64,000 nt of DNA from Myxococcus dinghuensis (lineage in GTDB: Bacteria > Myxococcota > Myxococcia > Myxococcales > Myxococcaceae): positions 16,439-80,438 of the forward strand of contig NZ_JAKCFB010000040.1 of NCBI RefSeq assembly GCF_024198235.1, given 5' to 3'. Under the pieces are notes generated by a model, which saw nothing but the letters and a program-made list of their open reading frames with translations, was not told the origin of the DNA and ran no database searches. Positions 52,329-61,029 of the stretch are shown here, in pieces. The translations under genes were made by a program, and so were the position numbers. The first letter of the stretch is position 1. The number at the start of each line of letters is the position of its first letter.

Positions 52329-52598
52329 CTACCGGGCTGCGCCTTCCGCGGGGAGCACCCGGGTGCGGATGGTGGGAGGATCATCCGGACAATCGGGCAG
52401 GTAGGGGCACAGCACGCGCTCCTGGAGGCACACACCGCAGCCGCAGTCGATGATGGTGCCGGGCGGGCAGTTGCTCGTGGCGCTCACGGGGGTCTCCTCC
52501 AGGGCGACCTCATCGGGGGCGGTGCCTTCCTCGAGCTGGGCTCCGCCACAGCCGGCGAGGGCGAGCGCGACCAGGCACCACTTCGGGAGGAGCTTCAT
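52329..52598 (-). CDS. Small Cys-rich lipoprotein
   Basis: Lipoprotein of 89 residues. The signal peptide WCLVALALAGC ends in a lipobox. The mature part ends in a compact region with seven cysteines (NCPPGTIIDCGCGVCLQERV, then CPYLPDC), likely disulfide-bonded or metal-binding. GAGG precedes the ATG. It is short and not assignable to a known family. It lies upstream and divergent from the His-rich/TonB receptor locus. Confidence 0.7.
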   Translation of the reverse strand: MKLLPKWCLVALALAGCGGAQLEEGTAPDEVALEETPVSATSNCPPGTIIDCGCGVCLQERVLCPYLPDCPDDPPTIRTRVLPAEGAAR

Positions 52599-52817
52599 CG
52601 GACACCTCGCGTGAGCGCGGGTACTCCCCGCTGGGAGGCTGAGCATAACGCGGCGGCGCTCGGCCTTGCATGGTTGCCATTCATTACGAACAAAGAGGGG
52701 GGTGGCCGTGTCTTGCATGGTCGGGGGAAGCCGGGTAGGAGGCGGCCGGCGGTCCTCCCCACCTTCCTCCGACGCGTCACCTTGCTCACCCATCACGACC
52801 GACGAGACCTGGCGTGC

Positions 52818-53186
52818 ATGGGGCTGATGGTCCTGGTGTACGGGCTCGCCATCGCGCCGGTGTTGCACGTCGCGGTGGGTCACACGGGGTCCTCGCACGG
52901 GCATGTGCACCGGGCGGACGGGACACATGTCGCCCCCGGTGACGCGGACCCGCTGGCGCCGGAGCAGGCGCGGGACACGGACGGCAAGGGACACGCGGGG
53001 CACGGTCGGGATGGCCACAAGCACCTGACGGGCTCGGTGGAGCACCTGGCCGCGGTGGCCGCGACCTGGGTGGTGGTGCGACTGCCGCGAGTGCGGCTCG
53101 TGACGTGGGTGACGGAGGCGCCGAGGTCGTCGACCCGCGCGCCGGGTTCACCGCTCCGTCCCACCGCGATGCCACAGGGCCCATAG
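52818..53186 (+). CDS. Membrane-anchored His-rich protein
   Basis: Protein of about 122 residues. An N-terminal hydrophobic segment (GLMVLVYGLAIAPVLHVAVGH) is followed by two His-rich stretches (GSSHGHVHRADGTHVAPG and GKGHAGHGRDGHKHL), then a second hydrophobic segment (LAAVAATWVVVRLP). The His/Gly/Asp composition suggests binding of zinc, copper, nickel or cobalt outside the cytoplasm. The start is not certain; an in-frame TTG at 52781 would add 12 residues. It lies just upstream of a TonB-dependent receptor gene, so it probably serves the same metal. Confidence 0.65.
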   Translation: MGLMVLVYGLAIAPVLHVAVGHTGSSHGHVHRADGTHVAPGDADPLAPEQARDTDGKGHAGHGRDGHKHLTGSVEHLAAVAATWVVVRLPRVRLVTWVTEAPRSSTRAPGSPLRPTAMPQGP

Positions 53187-53371
53187 GGCCTCACGTCCCT
53201 CCGTACGACCTCACGCGAGCCCTGGGGGTTCGTGTGTCTGCATCCAACGTCATCCGCCCTTCCGTATAGGCCGGAGTCACGCAGCGGTGCCCGTGGTGCG
53301 ACGCGCGGTTCGCGAGCACCGGAGCACTGTCGCGTGCCCCCGGTCCTCTGTCGGTTCGTGCGTCCATCGCC

Positions 53372-55894
53372 ATGTCCCTGCGCTTGCCCGCCATCCTGTC
53401 GACGTGTGTCCTCATCCTGCTGCCGCTCCATGCCGTCGAGGCAGGGGCGCGGAGCGTCATGTCCGTCGAGTCGGAACGCCACGCGACCGCGACCTCCGGT
53501 CCCGCCATCGCCCAGGCGGACGTCACCGGCACGGGTATCTCCAGCCCCCCAGGCTCCGTGTCCGCGCCCCCGTCATCCGCACGACGGGCGGCAGCCCTCC
53601 ACGACGAGGCCGAGAACGCGCCCGAGTCCGCGGAGGACATCAGTCCACGACCTGCATCAGACACGACCGGCCCCCAAGAGGACGACTCATCAGCGCGCGG
53701 CACGAAAACAGGTGGCGATGCCTCCGCGAGAACCGCGTTCCCGCAAGCCGCGCCCGCCATCGCCACGACGCAGTCCTCGGCAGGTGCCGCACACGAGCAG
53801 GCCACACCCGTCATCGCCGAAACACCGTCCCCGGCGGACACCGCCCCCCCGCAGGGCGAGCCCTCCATCGTGGAGTCGCCCTCTCCCGTGAGTGACACGG
53901 CGCCCCCGGAGCCGAAGAACGCGGGCGCCACGGTCGTCCGCGGTGCGCGCCCCACGCAGAGCGCCTCCGAGGTGACGCTCGGCCGCGACGTGCTGGACGC
54001 GGCGCCGCGTACGGGCGCGGTGGACCTGCTGCGCGCGGTGCCGGGCATGGTGGCCTCGCAGCACAGCGGCGAGGGCAAGGCGCACCAGCTCTTCCTCCGG
54101 GGCTTCGACGCCCTGCACGGCCAGGACGTGGAGTTGAACGTGGCGGGGCTGCCGGTGAACGAGGTGAGCCACATCCACGCGCTGGGCTACGCGGACCTCA
54201 ACTTCGTCATCCCCGAGGCCGTCCAATCCATCGACGTCACCGAAGGCTCCTATCGCGCGGCCCAGGGAGACTTCGCGGTCGCCGGCACGGTGCGCATGGA
54301 CCTGGGCGTCCGGGAGCAAGGCGTCCACCTCGCGGGCACACTGGGGCAGTACCGCCAGCGTCGACTGGTCGCCACGGTGCGCCCGGGAGACGACCCGGGC
54401 ACGTTCGCGGCGCTCGAGCTGGGCGAGGGCAAGGGCTACGGCGCGCAGCGCGGCTACGGGCGCGCGTCCCTGTTGGCGCAGGCCATCGGGAAGCTCGGTG
54501 ACGGCTTCACCGTGCGCGCGCTCGGCGGCAGCTACGTCACGCGCTTCGACTCCCCTGGCGTGGTGCGCGAGGACGACCTGCTCGCGGGGCGCAGCACGTT
54601 CTTCTCCGCCTCCAGTCCCCGCCAGGGCGGCTCGGTGTCCCGGCACCAGTTGCTGCTCGGCGTGGAGCTGCCGCGCACCGGCAAGGGCCGCACGCAGTTG
54701 GAGGTCTTCGGAATCCTCTCGGACCTGAGGCTGCGCAACAACTTCACGGGCTACCGCGTGGACGAGCGCGGCGACGGCCTCGAGCAGACGAACGACGCCA
54801 CCATCCTCGGCGCGCGCGCGGAGCACCGTCGCACGGTGACGGCGTTCGGCCGCCCCGTGTCACTGGAGCTGGGCCTGGGCGCGCGGCGCGACGGCGTGAA
54901 GCAGACCCAGCGGCGCTATCGCGAGTCGGACGGCACCTTCTTCGCGGACGAGGTGGACGCGGACTTCACCCAGACGGACGTGTGGGGCGCGGGTGAGGCA
55001 CGGATGTCGTTCGGCCGCTGGGCACTGCGGGTCGGCGGTCGCGCGGACGCGCTGGGCGTGGAGGTCTTCGACGCGCTCGCCTTCCGGGACCCGCGCTACT
55101 ACGACGGACAGGGCTACTCGCGCAGCGCGTTCGGCGTGCACCTGGGCGCGAAGGCGGGCGTGGAGTACGCGCTCTCCGAGGGGGCCGACGCCTGGCGCCT
55201 CTTCGCCAGCTATGGCGACGGCTTCCGCTCCCCGCAGGCCCGCAGCCTCGCGGAGGGAGAGCGAGCCCCGTTCGTCTCGGTGCACGGCGCGGAGCTGGGA
55301 GCGCGCAAGGACGGCGAGCGCTGGGCCGCGCAGATGAGCCTCTTCGGCTCGCAGGTGGAGAACGACTTCTTCTTCGACCACACGGTGGGCACCACCGTGT
55401 ACACGGGCGAGACGCTGCGCTCGGGCCTCACCGCGTCGCTCCAGGCGCGCCCGCTGCCCGGACTGGTCGCGGCGCTCAGCGCCACGGTGGCGCACGCCTA
55501 TGTCACGGCGACGGACACGCTGCTGCCCTACTTCGCGCCGCTCGTCGCGCGCGCGGACGTGGGCTGGGAGCGCCCGCTGACGGGGTCCTGGCTGGGCGGC
55601 GCGGGCACCACGGTGTCGGTGGGCACCGGGCTGACGCTCATCGGCCCGCGCCCCCTGCCCTACGACGAGCGCAGCCGCACGGTGTTCCTCGCGGACGCGG
55701 AGGTGGCCGTGCGGCGCGGCGAGCTGGGTCTGCGACTGGAGGTTCGCAACCTGCTCGACGCGCGCTGGAGGGACGGCGAGTTCGTCTACAGCTCGCGCTT
55801 CGACCCGAGCGCGCCCACCAGCCTCGTGCCTCAACGACATTTCACCGCGGGGTCGCCTCGGACGGCCTCGCTCACCCTGGAGGTCCATCTATGA
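53372..55894 (+). CDS. TonB-dependent outer-membrane receptor with long N-terminal extension
   Basis: Outer-membrane active transporter of 840 residues. After a signal peptide (AILSTCVLILLPLHAVEA) comes a low-complexity Ala/Pro/Ser/Thr region (about 25-187). The plug domain (about 188-312) reads EVTLGRDVLDAAPRTGAVDLLRAVPGM, LFLRGFDALHGQDVELNVAG in blocks, with VNEVSHIHALGYADLNF carrying two His. The barrel ends in LTLEVHL with the C-terminal Leu. It would import a small metal complex or cofactor using TonB energy. Its stop overlaps the next lipoprotein ATG. No TonB, ExbB or ExbD gene is nearby. The extension may span the periplasm or mediate partner contact. Confidence 0.92.
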   Translation: MSLRLPAILSTCVLILLPLHAVEAGARSVMSVESERHATATSGPAIAQADVTGTGISSPPGSVSAPPSSARRAAALHDEAENAPESAEDISPRPASDTTGPQEDDSSARGTKTGGDASARTAFPQAAPAIATTQSSAGAAHEQATPVIAETPSPADTAPPQGEPSIVESPSPVSDTAPPEPKNAGATVVRGARPTQSASEVTLGRDVLDAAPRTGAVDLLRAVPGMVASQHSGEGKAHQLFLRGFDALHGQDVELNVAGLPVNEVSHIHALGYADLNFVIPEAVQSIDVTEGSYRAAQGDFAVAGTVRMDLGVREQGVHLAGTLGQYRQRRLVATVRPGDDPGTFAALELGEGKGYGAQRGYGRASLLAQAIGKLGDGFTVRALGGSYVTRFDSPGVVREDDLLAGRSTFFSASSPRQGGSVSRHQLLLGVELPRTGKGRTQLEVFGILSDLRLRNNFTGYRVDERGDGLEQTNDATILGARAEHRRTVTAFGRPVSLELGLGARRDGVKQTQRRYRESDGTFFADEVDADFTQTDVWGAGEARMSFGRWALRVGGRADALGVEVFDALAFRDPRYYDGQGYSRSAFGVHLGAKAGVEYALSEGADAWRLFASYGDGFRSPQARSLAEGERAPFVSVHGAELGARKDGERWAAQMSLFGSQVENDFFFDHTVGTTVYTGETLRSGLTASLQARPLPGLVAALSATVAHAYVTATDTLLPYFAPLVARADVGWERPLTGSWLGGAGTTVSVGTGLTLIGPRPLPYDERSRTVFLADAEVAVRRGELGLRLEVRNLLDARWRDGEFVYSSRFDPSAPTSLVPQRHFTAGSPRTASLTLEVHL

Positions 55895-56664
55895 ATCGCA
55901 GACACCTGCTGACCCGCGCGCTCGCGTTGGCCGCGGCGTCCCTGACACTCGGAGGCTGTGACAGCGGAGCGGAGCGCCGCGTGTTCGGCGTGGAGGTGGC
56001 GGCGCAGGCGCTGTCCACCGAGCCGAACGAGCGGGGCTGGAGCGTGCAGCTCGAACGCGCGCACGTCTCCGTCGGACCGGTCCGCTTCTACGAGGGCCGC
56101 GTGCTGCTGTCCCGTCGCGCGCCGCGGTTCGACTGGTACTCGCTCCTCGGAGGCACCGCGCACGCGCATCCGGGCCACTACGTGCCGGGCGACGCGCTCG
56201 GCGAGGTGCTGGTGACGCGCACGGTGGACCTGTTGGGCGAGCCCACGTCGCTCGGGGACGCGAGCGCGGTGACGGGTGAGTACGGCTCGATGGAGCTGAG
56301 CCTGCCCGCACCCACGGCGACGACGGACGCCCAGGGGGCGCTGACGGGCCACGCGGTGCGCCTCGCCGGCACGGCCCGCAACGCGGACGGGGGCAGTGTC
56401 CGGTTCGACGTGGTGACGGACCTGCCCGCGCCAGTGGCCGGCGTGCGCTTCGAGAAGTCCCTGGGCATGGAGGCCGGACACGTCCGTATCACCGTGGACC
56501 TCCGCAAGTGGGTGGACCGCATCGACTTCGCCACCGCGACCGACCCGGACACGGATGGCATCTACACCTTCCCCGCCGAGAGCCAGGCCAGCAACGCGCT
56601 GGTTCGCGGCGTGGAAGACACAACCGCCTACGTGGTGACGTGGGAAGAAGGAGCCGCGCAATGA
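55891..56664 (+). CDS. Lipoprotein in TonB-receptor operon, hypothetical
   Basis: Exported protein of 257 residues with a signal peptide ending in a lipobox (LTLGGC) behind a twin-arginine-like NRRHLLT start. The mature part is beta-rich. It has WSVQLERAHVSVGPVRFYEG and a His-containing HAHPGHYVPGD segment that could bind metal, then LRKWVDRIDFATATDPDTDG. It is translationally coupled to the receptor (ATGA overlap) and to the next lipoprotein (ATGA overlap). This strongly suggests a shared role in capturing or handing over the imported metal or ligand. It is not assigned to a named family. Confidence 0.75.
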   Translation: MNRRHLLTRALALAAASLTLGGCDSGAERRVFGVEVAAQALSTEPNERGWSVQLERAHVSVGPVRFYEGRVLLSRRAPRFDWYSLLGGTAHAHPGHYVPGDALGEVLVTRTVDLLGEPTSLGDASAVTGEYGSMELSLPAPTATTDAQGALTGHAVRLAGTARNADGGSVRFDVVTDLPAPVAGVRFEKSLGMEAGHVRITVDLRKWVDRIDFATATDPDTDGIYTFPAESQASNALVRGVEDTTAYVVTWEEGAAQ

Positions 56665-57500
56665 AGCAGTGGATCGTGGGACTGTCGTGCCTGGGGCTCG
56701 TCGCGTGCAGTGACGGCTCGGGCAACGTGACCTTCACCACCTACGGTGAGGACTTCATCGAGAAGGAGATTCCCGCCGCGGTCGGCGCCGAGGCGGGCTT
56801 CACGGACGGCTGGACGGTGCGCTTCTCGAAGTTCCTCGTCGTGCTGGGTGAAATCAAGGTCGAGACCCATGACGAGGTCGCGGCCACGCAGGCCCAGGCC
56901 CGGGTGTTCGACGTCCACAAGCCGGGCCCGGTGGTGGTGGAGAGCTTCAAGGACCTGCCCGCACAGGAGTGGGACCACGTCAGCTACGCCATCGCCCCGT
57001 CGACCAACGCGGTCGCGGGCAACGCGGACGCGGCGGACGTGGAGCGGATGAACACGCAGGGCTACTCGCTCTTCGTCGAGGGCACGGCCACCAAGAACGG
57101 CGAGTCGAAGCACTTCGAGTGGGGCTTCAAGACGAACACCGTCTACGAGCACTGCGAGAGCCCGGAGCTGGGCTCCGGCGTGACGGTGCCCAAGGACGGC
57201 GAGGAGACGGTGCAGCTCACCATCCACGGCGACCACCTCTTCTTCGACGACCTCCAGTCGCCGGACGCGAAGATGCGCTTCGACGCCATCGCCGCCGCGG
57301 ACGTGATGGGCATCGCGGGAGCGGATGGCGAGGTGACGCTGGAGGAGCTGGCCGCGGTGGACCTGACCGAGCTGCCGTCCAACCAGTACGGCACGGGCGG
57401 CGTGGGCAACGTGCGCAACCTGAGGGACTTCGTCACCGCGCTGGTGCGGACCGCGGGCCACTTCCGCGGCGAGGGCGAGTGCGCGCCTCGCTCGCGCTGA
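56661..57500 (+). CDS. Lipoprotein in TonB-receptor operon, hypothetical
   Basis: Lipoprotein of 279 residues with signal peptide and lipobox (LVAC) near residue 16. It has GWTVRFSKFLVVLGEIKV, VFDVHKPGPVVVESFKDLPAQEWDHVSYAIAPS, and an EF-hand-like acidic stretch GADGEVTLEELAAVDL near 225-240 that may bind calcium. The start overlaps the stop of the preceding lipoprotein gene, so the three genes from 53372 form one coupled operon. The function is unknown; a ligand-binding or chaperone role at the outer membrane is plausible. A dyad follows the stop codon. Confidence 0.75.
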   Translation: MKQWIVGLSCLGLVACSDGSGNVTFTTYGEDFIEKEIPAAVGAEAGFTDGWTVRFSKFLVVLGEIKVETHDEVAATQAQARVFDVHKPGPVVVESFKDLPAQEWDHVSYAIAPSTNAVAGNADAADVERMNTQGYSLFVEGTATKNGESKHFEWGFKTNTVYEHCESPELGSGVTVPKDGEETVQLTIHGDHLFFDDLQSPDAKMRFDAIAAADVMGIAGADGEVTLEELAAVDLTELPSNQYGTGGVGNVRNLRDFVTALVRTAGHFRGEGECAPRSR

Positions 57501-57526
57501 TGCACTGACACACGACACGAGGGTGG

Positions 57527-57557
57527 CGGGGTGGGCACCGCGGCATGCGCCACCCCG
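57527..57557. terminator. Hairpin between convergent genes
   Basis: 8-bp stem CGGGGTGG / CCACCCCG around a 15-nt loop, 27 nt past the lipoprotein stop and 32 nt from the stop of the minus-strand Asn/Gly-rich gene. An overlapping alternative stem GGGTGGCG / CGCCACCC exists. Confidence 0.45.
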
Positions 57558-57588
57558 TCATCGCGTCTCCTTCGTGGGAGGGCGCCGC

Positions 57589-57804
57589 TCAGCCCTTCGA
57601 CGAGCCGGAGCCCGGCGGGCGGTTGCCGCCACCACCGGAGCCAGAACCGGAGCCCCCCGCCCCCGCGTTGTTGGGATGCGAGGGGTTGTTCGGGTTCATC
57701 TGGTTGGAGCGGTTGTCCTGCGCCGACTTCTGCCCGGGGTTGTTGGGGTTCTTCGAGTCGGAGCGTTGGTCGTTCGGGTTGCGTCCACTGCCCTTGTTGC
57801 CCAT
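57589..57804 (-). CDS. Small Asn/Pro/Gly-rich hydrophilic protein
   Basis: Protein of 71 residues of very skewed composition. It runs GSGRNPNDQRSDSKNPNNPG, then further Asn-Pro-Asn repeats (RSNQMNPNNPSHPNN) and a Gly/Ser tail. It is hydrophilic with no membrane segment. The pattern of spaced DQRSDSKNPNNP resembles small stress-associated or intrinsically disordered proteins seen in several proteobacteria. The start ATG at 57804 follows a purine-poor region. The function is unknown. It converges on the TonB operon. Confidence 0.65.
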   Translation of the reverse strand: MGNKGSGRNPNDQRSDSKNPNNPGQKSAQDNRSNQMNPNNPSHPNNAGAGGSGSGSGGGGNRPPGSGSSKG

Positions 57805-58021
57805 GAGGTGCAGCCTCCTGCGTCGCGGGCGGAAGTGCCCGGACGAGGGCGCACCGTAGAGAGAGCGCCCGGGGGGCACACTCGAACGGTGGGCTCGCCG
57901 CGCTGTCGGGAACCACACGGCGGGCTGCCATGCATGCGACACAGCGGGCCCCTGGTCGCCGGTGCGGGGATGGCGGTGCGCGAAGGGGTGCCTACCTCCA
58001 GCCCAGGGAGGTGAGGGTCGC

Positions 58022-58444
58022 GTGAGGACGGTGACATACGAGCGCAGCGGGCGGACGAACACGGCCGCGCAGGCGCTGCGGCTGGAGGGGCTCAAGCACC
58101 TGTGGGTGCTCGAGCAGGGCGAGGTCGTGTCGGAGCGGGACCTGACGTACGAGGAGGTCCGAATCCTGGGTCCGCGGCTGGAAGAGGTGGCACGCGAGCC
58201 GGTGCCCGTCGTGGTGGTCCCCCAGGCGGGAGGCCCGGACGGGCTCGCCGTGACGCTCGCCTTCGAGGACGAGGAGTCTCCGCGCGTGCGCCTGGCCACC
58301 GAGCGACTGCCGGCCAGCGGCGCCGGGCCGCTTCATGACGCGCTGTTGGCGGAGCTGGACGCGCTGCTGACCCGGGAGCTGCATGCGCGCGCGCCCAGGC
58401 ATGCGCACACCATCCTCCCGCACCAGTTGAGGCAGGAGGAGTAG
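58022..58444 (+). CDS. Conserved hypothetical protein
   Basis: Soluble protein of 140 residues with a GTG start behind GAGGG. It shows a beta-alpha-beta-like pattern (LKHLWVLEQGEVVSERDLTYEEV, then PVPVVVVPQ, and LAVTLAFEDE) and a helical C-terminus ending with LHARAPRHAHTILPHQ. No signal, membrane segment or known motif was recognised. It converges closely (6 bp) on the histidine kinase gene. The function is unknown. Confidence 0.6.
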   Translation: MRTVTYERSGRTNTAAQALRLEGLKHLWVLEQGEVVSERDLTYEEVRILGPRLEEVAREPVPVVVVPQAGGPDGLAVTLAFEDEESPRVRLATERLPASGAGPLHDALLAELDALLTRELHARAPRHAHTILPHQLRQEE

Positions 58445-58450
58445 CGCCTC

Positions 58451-60397
58451 TCACGCGGAGGGCTGGAGCGGCAGCCGGACGATGAAGGTGGAGCCGGCGC
58501 CGGGCTGGCTCTCCACGCGGATGTCACCGCGCAGGGCCTCGACGATCTGCCGGACGATCCACAACCCCAGGCCGAAGCCGCCGTAGTGGCGCGCGGACAC
58601 GGCGCGCTCGAAGCGGTGGAAGATGCGGGCCTGGTCCTCCGGGGCGATGCCGATGCCCTGGTCCTTCACGCACAGCCGCGCGTAGCCGTCCTCGCGAGTG
58701 ATGCGGACCTCCACGGGCCTTCGCCCACCGTATTTGTAGGCGTTGGAGAGCAGGTTGGTGATGACCTGCTCCAGGCGCATCCGGTCCCACCACCCCACCA
58801 GCGGCTCCGCCGCGTCCATGCGCAGATGGCAGGTCACGTCCTCGGAGTCCTCCCGGGCACGGGTCACCAGCTCCTGCGTGAGCGCGGACAGGTCCACCAG
58901 TTCGGGGTTCAGGTCGAGCCGCCCCGCGCGGATGCGCGACACGTCCAGCAGCGTCGAGACGAGCTGATGCAACTGCGCCACCGAGCGCAAGGTGGCGCTC
59001 ACCCGACGATGGACCAGGGCCGCGCGGGAGTCGCTCCCTGGCGGCAGGGCGGCGCGCAGCAGGAACTGGAGCTGGAGCTGGACGGACGTGATGGGCGACT
59101 TGAGCTCGTGACTGGCGATGGAGAGGAACTCGTCGCGGACCTGCACGGCCTCGCGCAGGTCCTTGGCCAGCTCCTCGGCGGCGCGGCGCGCGTCCACCAG
59201 GCCCGTCACCTCCACGGCCACGGCCATGACCCCTTGAATGACACCACGCGCGTCGCGCCAGGGCTGCCACGTCAGGTCATGGAAGCGCTGGGACGAGGAG
59301 AACGGCATCACGGGCGAGGACGCCGCCGTTCCGAGCGGCACCTCGCGCCCCGAGAACGGGACGCCGCCCCGGAAGACATCGTCCAGCAGGCGGAGCATGC
59401 CGGGGTCCAGGGCCGGCTGCGCATCGCGCAGGGGCCGGCCCATCGCGTCCCCGTCGATGTCGAGCAGCACGCGCGCGTGGGAGTTGAGCAGGGAGCACAC
59501 ATGGTCCGGCCCCTGGAACACGGCGATGGCGACGGGGGCCTGGAGGAAGAGGGACTCCATCCGCTCGCGCTCGGCCTGGGCCTCGCTCAGCGCGGCGCGT
59601 TCGCGCGCGAGCAACGAGGCACGCTCGGCCTCGAGCTGCCGACGCACGGAGGCGTCACGCAACATGACCACGGAGCCGTGGAGGGAACCGTCCGCGCCGA
59701 GCAACGGCGCGGTGCGCTCCTCCACGAGCAGCTCCCCGCCATCCGGGCGACTCAGCATGCGCGGGCGCTCCAACCACACGCCCGGCGCGGGGCCGTTGGG
59801 GGGACAGAAGGCTTGGATGGCGGGAGTATCCGACGCGGAGCGTGAGCGGAGCACCCGGTCGAGGGGCACCCCGAGCGCCTCCTCCTCGGTGCACTCCAGC
59901 AGCCGGGCGGCGGCCGGGTTGAGGAAGCGCACCACGCCCCGTGTGTCGGTGGCCAGCAGCGCCTCGCCCAACCCACGCAGCAGCGCCCCCTCCAGTCCCC
60001 GGACCTCGTGATGGCCGAGGGCGCGCCGGGACGGAGTCAGCGCCCCCCAGGGAACGCCGCGCCCCGCCACGATGGCGGAGAGTCCGCCCACCACCAGGAA
60101 CAGCAGGACGTCCACGATGGCGGCTGGGAGCCCGGTGGCCGAGGCCCGCTGGGGCACCATGAGCAGCGCGGGAAGGGAGCCGAGGACGGTCGCGAGCCAC
60201 GCGCCACGAGGCCCCGTGAGGAGGCTGGCGAGCAGGACCGCGCCGAGGAAGAGCAGGAACGCGGTCGCGGCATGCGAGGGCCCCAGCGTCCACCCCGAGG
60301 CACAAGCCCCCGCCGAGCCGAGGAGGACGAGCCCGTAGCGTCCCCACGCGGGCCGTGTGGGGGCAGAGGCGGCTGGAGGAGGGGCATGCGCACGCAT
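58451..60397 (-). CDS. Membrane PAS sensor histidine kinase
   Basis: Transmembrane kinase of 648 residues. The N-terminus has three to four hydrophobic segments (about 21-110, with LLTGPRGAWLATVLGSLPAL), similar to DUF4118-type kinases. Two PAS domains follow (about 138-250 with LLATDTRGVVRFLNPAAARLL; 280-400 with LFLQAPVAIAVFQGP), separated by a coiled coil. The HisKA domain carries His430 in SIASHELKSPIT. HATPase_c has LLSNAYKYG, DQGIGIAPED and GFGLGLWIV. There is no receiver and no adjacent response regulator. The ATG at 60397 has only a weak ribosome site. Confidence 0.93.
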   Translation of the reverse strand: MRAHAPPPAASAPTRPAWGRYGLVLLGSAGACASGWTLGPSHAATAFLLFLGAVLLASLLTGPRGAWLATVLGSLPALLMVPQRASATGLPAAIVDVLLFLVVGGLSAIVAGRGVPWGALTPSRRALGHHEVRGLEGALLRGLGEALLATDTRGVVRFLNPAAARLLECTEEEALGVPLDRVLRSRSASDTPAIQAFCPPNGPAPGVWLERPRMLSRPDGGELLVEERTAPLLGADGSLHGSVVMLRDASVRRQLEAERASLLARERAALSEAQAERERMESLFLQAPVAIAVFQGPDHVCSLLNSHARVLLDIDGDAMGRPLRDAQPALDPGMLRLLDDVFRGGVPFSGREVPLGTAASSPVMPFSSSQRFHDLTWQPWRDARGVIQGVMAVAVEVTGLVDARRAAEELAKDLREAVQVRDEFLSIASHELKSPITSVQLQLQFLLRAALPPGSDSRAALVHRRVSATLRSVAQLHQLVSTLLDVSRIRAGRLDLNPELVDLSALTQELVTRAREDSEDVTCHLRMDAAEPLVGWWDRMRLEQVITNLLSNAYKYGGRRPVEVRITREDGYARLCVKDQGIGIAPEDQARIFHRFERAVSARHYGGFGLGLWIVRQIVEALRGDIRVESQPGAGSTFIVRLPLQPSA

Positions 60398-60654
60398 GGG
60401 CCAGCGTCTCGCTTCCAGGACAAGCGCGTCACGAAGGCGCGCACGTCACGGCCAGGGGGCCGGAGGCATGTCACGACCGAGCATCACCTGGACCCGGAGT
60501 GAAAGGCAAACAACCCGGGCCCGCGATGTCCAGTGCGGGAAGACATGTGACAGCACATGAACAATAAGCAGACGAGCGGGCAGCGGTGAGGCAGGGCGCG
60601 AGGAGGGAGGTGGGTGTGGTTGCCCGCGAGGCCGTGTTCTGTGAAGAGAGAGAC

Positions 60655-60999
60655 ATGACGCGCGTGCGGTTCTCCGTGCATCGCACGGTGGGAGAGGCCC
60701 GGCTGCTGGCGGGAACGCTGGAGTCCGAGGGAATGTCCGTCGAGGTACGGGGTGAGGCGCTCGTCCCGTTGACGGGAGAAATCCCCAGCGGAGAGACCTG
60801 GGTGGAGCTATGGCTGTGGCCCGGGGATGTGGAGCAGGCTCGGGCGGTGATGGCGCAGCTCCAGGAGCGACAGGAGGCCGCGGCGCTCGAGGTGGAATGC
60901 CCCGCGTGCCACGAGGCGAACCCGGGCAACTTCGAGCTGTGCTGGAGCTGTGGCCTGGAGCTTCCGTCCGGACTGCGGCCGCGGCTGCGAGCGGTCTGA
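60655..60999 (+). CDS. DUF2007-type signal-transducing protein with zinc ribbon
   Basis: Small protein of 114 residues. The N-terminal part (TRVRFSVHRTVGEARLLAGT then LESEGMSVEVRGE and WVELWLWPGDVEQARAVMAQL) matches the ferredoxin-like DUF2007 fold. The C-terminus carries a CPAC-N-CWSC zinc-ribbon pattern (CPACHEANPGNFELCWSCG). The ATG at 60655 follows GAAGAGAG. It may be co-transcribed with the TPR gene downstream (30 bp). The role is unknown, possibly regulatory or RNA/protein interaction. Confidence 0.8.
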   Translation: MTRVRFSVHRTVGEARLLAGTLESEGMSVEVRGEALVPLTGEIPSGETWVELWLWPGDVEQARAVMAQLQERQEAAALEVECPACHEANPGNFELCWSCGLELPSGLRPRLRAV

Positions 61000-61029
61000 A
61001 CCTGGTGACGGGCCGTGGGAGACGGTGAC

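Noticed and set aside
55891..57500. MbnP-type copper protein for the two lipoproteins
   Set aside because: The context fits metal handling, but I could not match the MbnP motifs, so the genes are left unnamed.
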